Below the pieces are notes generated by a model that saw only the letters and a list, made by a program, of their open reading frames with translations, was not told the DNA's origin and did not search any database. Shown here in pieces: positions 32,232-38,454 of a stretch of DNA of 38,454 bases; positions within the stretch are counted from its first letter, which is position 1; every line of letters begins with the position of its first letter. The DNA is from Nitrososphaeraceae archaeon (GTDB taxonomy: Archaea > Thermoproteota > Nitrososphaeria > Nitrososphaerales > Nitrosopumilaceae), in contig JAICOU010000008.1 of assembly GCA_025930495.1 (NCBI GenBank), positions 1-38,454 of the forward strand. The letters run 5' to 3'. A program made the translations under genes and the position numbers.

Positions 32232-33077
32232 TTAGATCCTGCATTTTAGAACAACATAGTCAATAATTTTTTGGTCAGATGCTTTTTTCATTTTAAGAAT
32301 AGACATGTAGAGTATTTTTTCTATATATTTCGGATATTTTTCCAATATAGATTTTTTTAACTCAACACGATTTTTAATATAATAATTTGCCAATGGAGCA
32401 TAAACATTTTTTCCGATTAATTTTTCATCATTAATTGTAAAGCCACCAGATATCACAAGTTCTCTCACATGTTCTAACCCATAATGTTCAGAGGACCAAG
32501 TAAATTTCAGAATCCCTAATTTTGCAAAAGAAGCGCTTGGAAGAGTTACAGGTAATGCCAAAGTTAAGATTCCATTGGATCTTAAAATTCGTTTTGATTC
32601 TGAGATAAAATCTTTCAGAGGTTTGAAATGTTGTGAGGATTCTAATGCCAATACACGATCTACTGAATTATCAGAAAAGGGTAATTTGGTAGAAGTTGAG
32701 TTGAGAAATTCGATATTTTTTTGAGGTCCTGAAAAAGATAATTGAGTATTATTGATGTTTACACAAAATAGATTTAATTTTTCATAATTATTTCTCCAAA
32801 AAATTGCTGGTGCAGATAATCCACTTCCAACATCAACAACGTTTTTTGCATTTTCCAGTTCTGCCAGTTTACCAAAATATGAACACAAGTTTTCTTGGGC
32901 AGAGATTGGTTCAGTTGTATTTTCCATCCAATAGCCAAAATTCAGCATTGACCCACCTGTTGCAAGTTGCATTATGGGGGAAAGAGAATTGTAAAGATTT
33001 ACTACATCTTTCTCATTTTTTCTAATAGTCCAGAAAAAGACATCAAGGGGATTAATCAAGAACAAAAAGATTTTCAA
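32232..33077 (-). CDS. SAM-dependent methyltransferase (class I)
   Basis: 281 residues, Rossmann methyltransferase. Motif I is NVVDVGSGLSAPAIF (about 78-92), the acidic loop after strand 2 is FCVNINNTQL, and the later motif is DRVLALESSQHFKPLKDFI (Ser-Gln-His in place of the usual Ala/Glu). The N-terminal YNSLSPIMQLATGGSMLNFGYW recalls the small-molecule O/C-methyltransferases of the tocopherol/sterol type. Substrate not determinable. Its start has two hydrophobic turns (MKIFLFLINPLDVFFW) that may just be part of the fold. Confidence 0.8.
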   Translation of the reverse strand: MKIFLFLINPLDVFFWTIRKNEKDVVNLYNSLSPIMQLATGGSMLNFGYWMENTTEPISAQENLCSYFGKLAELENAKNVVDVGSGLSAPAIFWRNNYEKLNLFCVNINNTQLSFSGPQKNIEFLNSTSTKLPFSDNSVDRVLALESSQHFKPLKDFISESKRILRSNGILTLALPVTLPSASFAKLGILKFTWSSEHYGLEHVRELVISGGFTINDEKLIGKNVYAPLANYYIKNRVELKKSILEKYPKYIEKILYMSILKMKKASDQKIIDYVVLKCRI

Positions 33078-33106
33078 ATAAAGTTGAAATTAGATCTTAT
33101 TAATTT

Positions 33107-33238
33107 CTAGGGTAGTCCTTCAGAATCATCAATGCAGTGCTTATGAACCCATTTGTCGTCTTTATTTTTGGCAATTTCTTTGCCTAATTGGATTTTATCC
33201 CCGCACGATATACAAGAAGATGCAAATTTTGCTTTCAT
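33107..33238 (-). CDS. 43-residue zinc-finger microprotein
   Basis: A short ORF on the minus strand from ATG 33238 to TAG at 33107-33109. The product has one metal site: Cys9-x2-Cys12 (SSCISCGDKIQLGKEIAK) and His32-x2-Cys35 (WVHKHC), a LIM/PARP-like half-finger with Trp before the second pair. The Cys and His spacing is far from chance for a 43-codon frame. Located behind the methyltransferase gene on the same strand. No family name known to me. Confidence 0.6.
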   Translation of the reverse strand: MKAKFASSCISCGDKIQLGKEIAKNKDDKWVHKHCIDDSEGLP

Positions 33239-33359
33239 AATATAGCATAGCATATCAGTGATAAATGGACTGTGTTGGAATCGGTGCTAACTAAAGATTA
33301 GCTCTGTGTCGTGTTTCCAGTTGGAGATATTTTATTAATTTGATCACAATAGTTAGAAT

Positions 33360-33842
33360 ATGAGCGAGCCAGATTCAGAGTTTTCAGAGATAGTGATTGC
33401 AAAATGGAGTGATAGATTTTTTGCGTGGTTAATTGATTTTTGCATAATTTCAGCAGTTTCAATAATAATGGTTTCTTCAGTTTTTGGGACAATTGACTAT
33501 GAATTAAGTGAAAAATGGATTTTAGCAGAAACAACATTTATTCCAACTAGTATCATATTTTTTGGATATTGGACAATTTTGGAATATAAAAAAGGCCAGA
33601 CAATTGGGAAAAAAATTCTAAATTTGAAAATAACAGATATGCGTGGAAAACCACCAGATTGGAAAGGAGTCATGATTAGTAGTTTTGGCAAAACATTTCT
33701 TTTACCATTAGATGTGGTATTAGGATGGATTTTTACAAATGAAAATCGCCAAAGAATTTTCAATAAAATAGGAGACACACTAATAATAAAAATAAAAAAT
33801 CCAGAAGAAAATAATGATAATATCAGATATAAAAAAGACTAA
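33360..33842 (+). CDS. RDD family membrane protein
   Basis: 160 residues. The RDD pattern is present: DRFFAWLIDFCIISAVS in the first membrane helix (Arg then Asp), and KKGQTIGKKILNLKITDMRGK in the middle, the conserved loop of the family. Three hydrophobic helices are likely. RDD proteins are small integral membrane proteins; some act in ion exchange, but most have no known role. Confidence 0.88.
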   Translation: MSEPDSEFSEIVIAKWSDRFFAWLIDFCIISAVSIIMVSSVFGTIDYELSEKWILAETTFIPTSIIFFGYWTILEYKKGQTIGKKILNLKITDMRGKPPDWKGVMISSFGKTFLLPLDVVLGWIFTNENRQRIFNKIGDTLIIKIKNPEENNDNIRYKKD

Positions 33843-33926
33843 ATTTTGTCATATTTTGTTATACAATTGTTTTACAGAATTAACCAGCAGATCTATTACC
33901 AACTTTGAGTCTTTTGATTTTAAGAA

Positions 33927-33998
33927 ATGTCTGAGAACACAAAATGGTGGATTGGACTTCCTAAAGAACTAGAAAAAGACATAGAATTCGAAGAATAG
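33927..33998 (+). CDS. Possible 23-residue microprotein
   Basis: ATG 33927 to TAG 33996-33998 encodes MSENTKWWIGLPKELEKDIE and a short acidic end. The Trp-Trp and charged composition look more protein-like than random AT-rich translation, but there is no homology evidence and no clear Shine-Dalgarno. It is in the otherwise gene-free stretch between the RDD gene and the acidic secreted protein. Confidence 0.3.
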   Translation: MSENTKWWIGLPKELEKDIEFEE

Positions 33999-34090
33999 AA
34001 CAACGCTATCCAATATTTGAAATAGATTTCAGCCGTATCAGAATTGTTTATTAGAATTTTAGTAGATATTATGCCCAAATAGATAGAAAA

Positions 34091-34522
34091 TTATTGGGCC
34101 CAACCCCAAGCAATCAATTTTTGAATACTTGTTGTTTTAACGCAAGCCGGTTGTCCGTTAAGTTTGAAAACAAGTTCCAGTCCTTCTTTACAGACTACAT
34201 TTTCAGGTACAACACCTTCTTTGATTTGTTTAAGTGGTGAAAGAACAGTTTCTTCCATTATTTCAGCTTCCAATACTTCATCTTCAGTTCCTGTCATTTC
34301 ATCTTCAGTTTCAAGTTCAGTTTCTAGTTCATCTTCAACTACCATTGTTTGACCTTCAGGAGATGTAGAGTTTGAGGATGTATCAGTGGTTTCAGATGTA
34401 GAATTTGATGTCTCAGTTTCAGTTGCATTTACTGGAGTTTCTTGTGCAAATGCAAGAGGATTAACTAGCAATCCTGTAACAAGTATAGAAAATAATAGAA
34501 ACATACCAAAATTATTACTCAT
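34091..34522 (-). CDS. Acidic Ser/Thr-rich secreted protein
   Basis: 143 residues. A signal peptide (NFGMFLLFSILVTGLLVNPLAFA) is followed by a low-complexity region rich in Thr, Ser and Glu (about 28-85; SNSTSETTDTSSNSTS and ELETELETEDEMTGTE), then a folded C-terminal part LSPLKQIKEGVVPENVVCKE with two cysteines (VVCKEG and PACVK), likely a disulfide. This C-terminal PLKQ...CKEGLELV...PACVK module is found in many thaumarchaeal secreted proteins as far as I recall. Probably extracellular; role unknown. It lies downstream of the rRNA operon on the same strand. Confidence 0.65.
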   Translation of the reverse strand: MSNNFGMFLLFSILVTGLLVNPLAFAQETPVNATETETSNSTSETTDTSSNSTSPEGQTMVVEDELETELETEDEMTGTEDEVLEAEIMEETVLSPLKQIKEGVVPENVVCKEGLELVFKLNGQPACVKTTSIQKLIAWGWAQ

Positions 34523-34592
34523 AAATAATGGGAAATAGAGTATAATTTAAGATTTATGATAGTCCAATATTAGACTAGAAATTATTTTCTTA

Positions 34593-34699
34593 ATGTCGTG
34601 TATAGCATTCGCTAGGAGAACTAAATAAAATCATCATAACAAAATGCATAGCATCCGCTAAGAATGATTAAAAATAAAATCACCGTACATGTCGTGTAT
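34593..34699 (-). repeat. Imperfect tandem repeats with T-rich tracts after the 23S gene
   Basis: ATGTCGTGTAT occurs at 34593-34603 and again at 34689-34699. Between them are two diverged ~38-base units with cores TAGCATTCGCTA and TAGCATCCGCTA, each followed by AAATAAAATCA. Read in the direction of rRNA transcription (minus) this gives two GATTTTATTT stretches, which could act as serial archaeal T-tract terminators. Confidence 0.5.
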
Positions 34700-34711
34700 T
34701 TGTTTCCACTT

Positions 34712-34735
34712 GATGAATTCAAAAATGAATTCATC
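34712..34735 (-). terminator. 10-bp hairpin just past the 23S 3' end
   Basis: GATGAATTCA (34712-34721) and TGAATTCATC (34726-34735) are perfect arms around AAAA (a TTTT loop on the transcribed strand). It sits 10-20 bases downstream of the 23S 3' end and overlaps the processing arm at 34731-34745 by five bases. It may aid termination or compete with the processing stem. Confidence 0.45.
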
Positions 34736-34745
34736 GTGCATAGTC
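34731..34745 (-). other. 23S processing stem, 3' arm
   Basis: TCATCGTGCATAGTC here pairs with GACTATGCACGACGA at 37774-37788 (14 Watson-Crick pairs plus one G-U). The arms flank the whole 23S gene, as in the archaeal bulge-helix-bulge stem cut by the splicing endonuclease. Partner in the next entry but two. Confidence 0.7.
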
Positions 34746-34754
34746 TCTATGTAA

Positions 34755-37750
<2,996 letters not shown>

Positions 37751-37904
37751 GCAAATTCAGCCACATATTACACGACTATGCACGACGATCATTGCAAGTC
37801 CTCCGGTAAGAGGAACCTGCTACATCCTTCATACATCACTTTCGTGATGCATTGCATCGATGATTTTTGTGAAGATTATGTGCACCCGGCACATTCACTT
37901 GTCT
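37751..37904 (-). other. 16S-23S internal transcribed spacer, no tRNA
   Basis: About 154 bases with no tRNA-Ala, unlike many archaeal operons. It contains a GNRA-capped hairpin (CATCAC-GAAA-GTGATG on the minus strand, 37834-37849), a weaker one (TCCTC-TTACCG-GAGGA, 37799-37814), and the 23S 5' processing arm (37774-37788). Confidence 0.75.
37774..37788 (-). other. 23S processing stem, 5' arm
   Basis: GACTATGCACGACGA is complementary to TCATCGTGCATAGTC at 34731-34745 with one G-U pair. In the transcript it lies about 25 bases before the mature 5' end of 23S; the unpaired bases next to both arms are suitable for a bulge-helix-bulge. Confidence 0.7.

Positions 37905-38454
<550 letters not shown>

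Overview
The window looks like a piece of an ammonia-oxidising thaumarchaeal genome of the Nitrosopumilales type. The protein-coding part is AT-rich. It has archaeal information-processing genes (TFB, an archaeal-type Obg/YchF GTPase, a zinc-knuckle MetRS), TATA boxes placed for leaderless transcripts, a class III PHA synthase pair, several thaumarchaeal-style secreted proteins, and a 16S-23S rRNA operon without a spacer tRNA. The genus cannot be fixed by eye.

Layout. 1-2109: the end of a helical protein, an FMN reductase, and a ribbon-helix-helix (RHH) regulator divergent from a DUF1059 protein; between the last two lies a perfect 19-bp palindrome. 2201-9855: six same-strand genes for a complex I / group 4 hydrogenase-like membrane complex (hyfB, C, E, F, G and a hyfH-hyfI fusion). 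9944-13626 (minus): alpha/beta hydrolase, MetRS, S-adenosylhomocysteinase. 13690-17093 (plus): Rieske protein, secreted protein, NadE, CysS, zinc ribbon. 17122-25055: GTPase, CoA-binding protein, winged-helix Met-rich protein, BirA, secreted metalloprotease, TFB, a GIY-YIG-like protein, a phosphoribosyltransferase and the first DUF6659-like protein. 25109-28461: PHA synthase phaE-phaC convergent with two phasin-like genes (one with an AbrB domain) and an alpha/beta hydrolase. 28592-34522: UspA, MsrA, two secreted repeat proteins, the second DUF6659-like protein, a methyltransferase, a zinc-finger microprotein, an RDD protein and an acidic secreted protein. 34755-38454 (minus): complete 23S and the 3' part of 16S, with processing stems.

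The most interesting system is the 2201-9855 cluster. The membrane subunits keep the Glu/Lys pairs typical of proton pumping, and the small subunit keeps its proximal [4Fe-4S] ligands. The large subunit has lost all four Ni-Fe cysteines (two CxxC motifs replaced by SGDE and SYSG), and the fused ferredoxin domain has lost exactly the four cysteines of one of its two clusters while keeping all four of the other. This is an energy-converting-hydrogenase-related (Ehr-like) complex that cannot be a hydrogenase; its electron donor and acceptor are unknown. The RHH gene and the palindrome suggest a dedicated control element for the operon.
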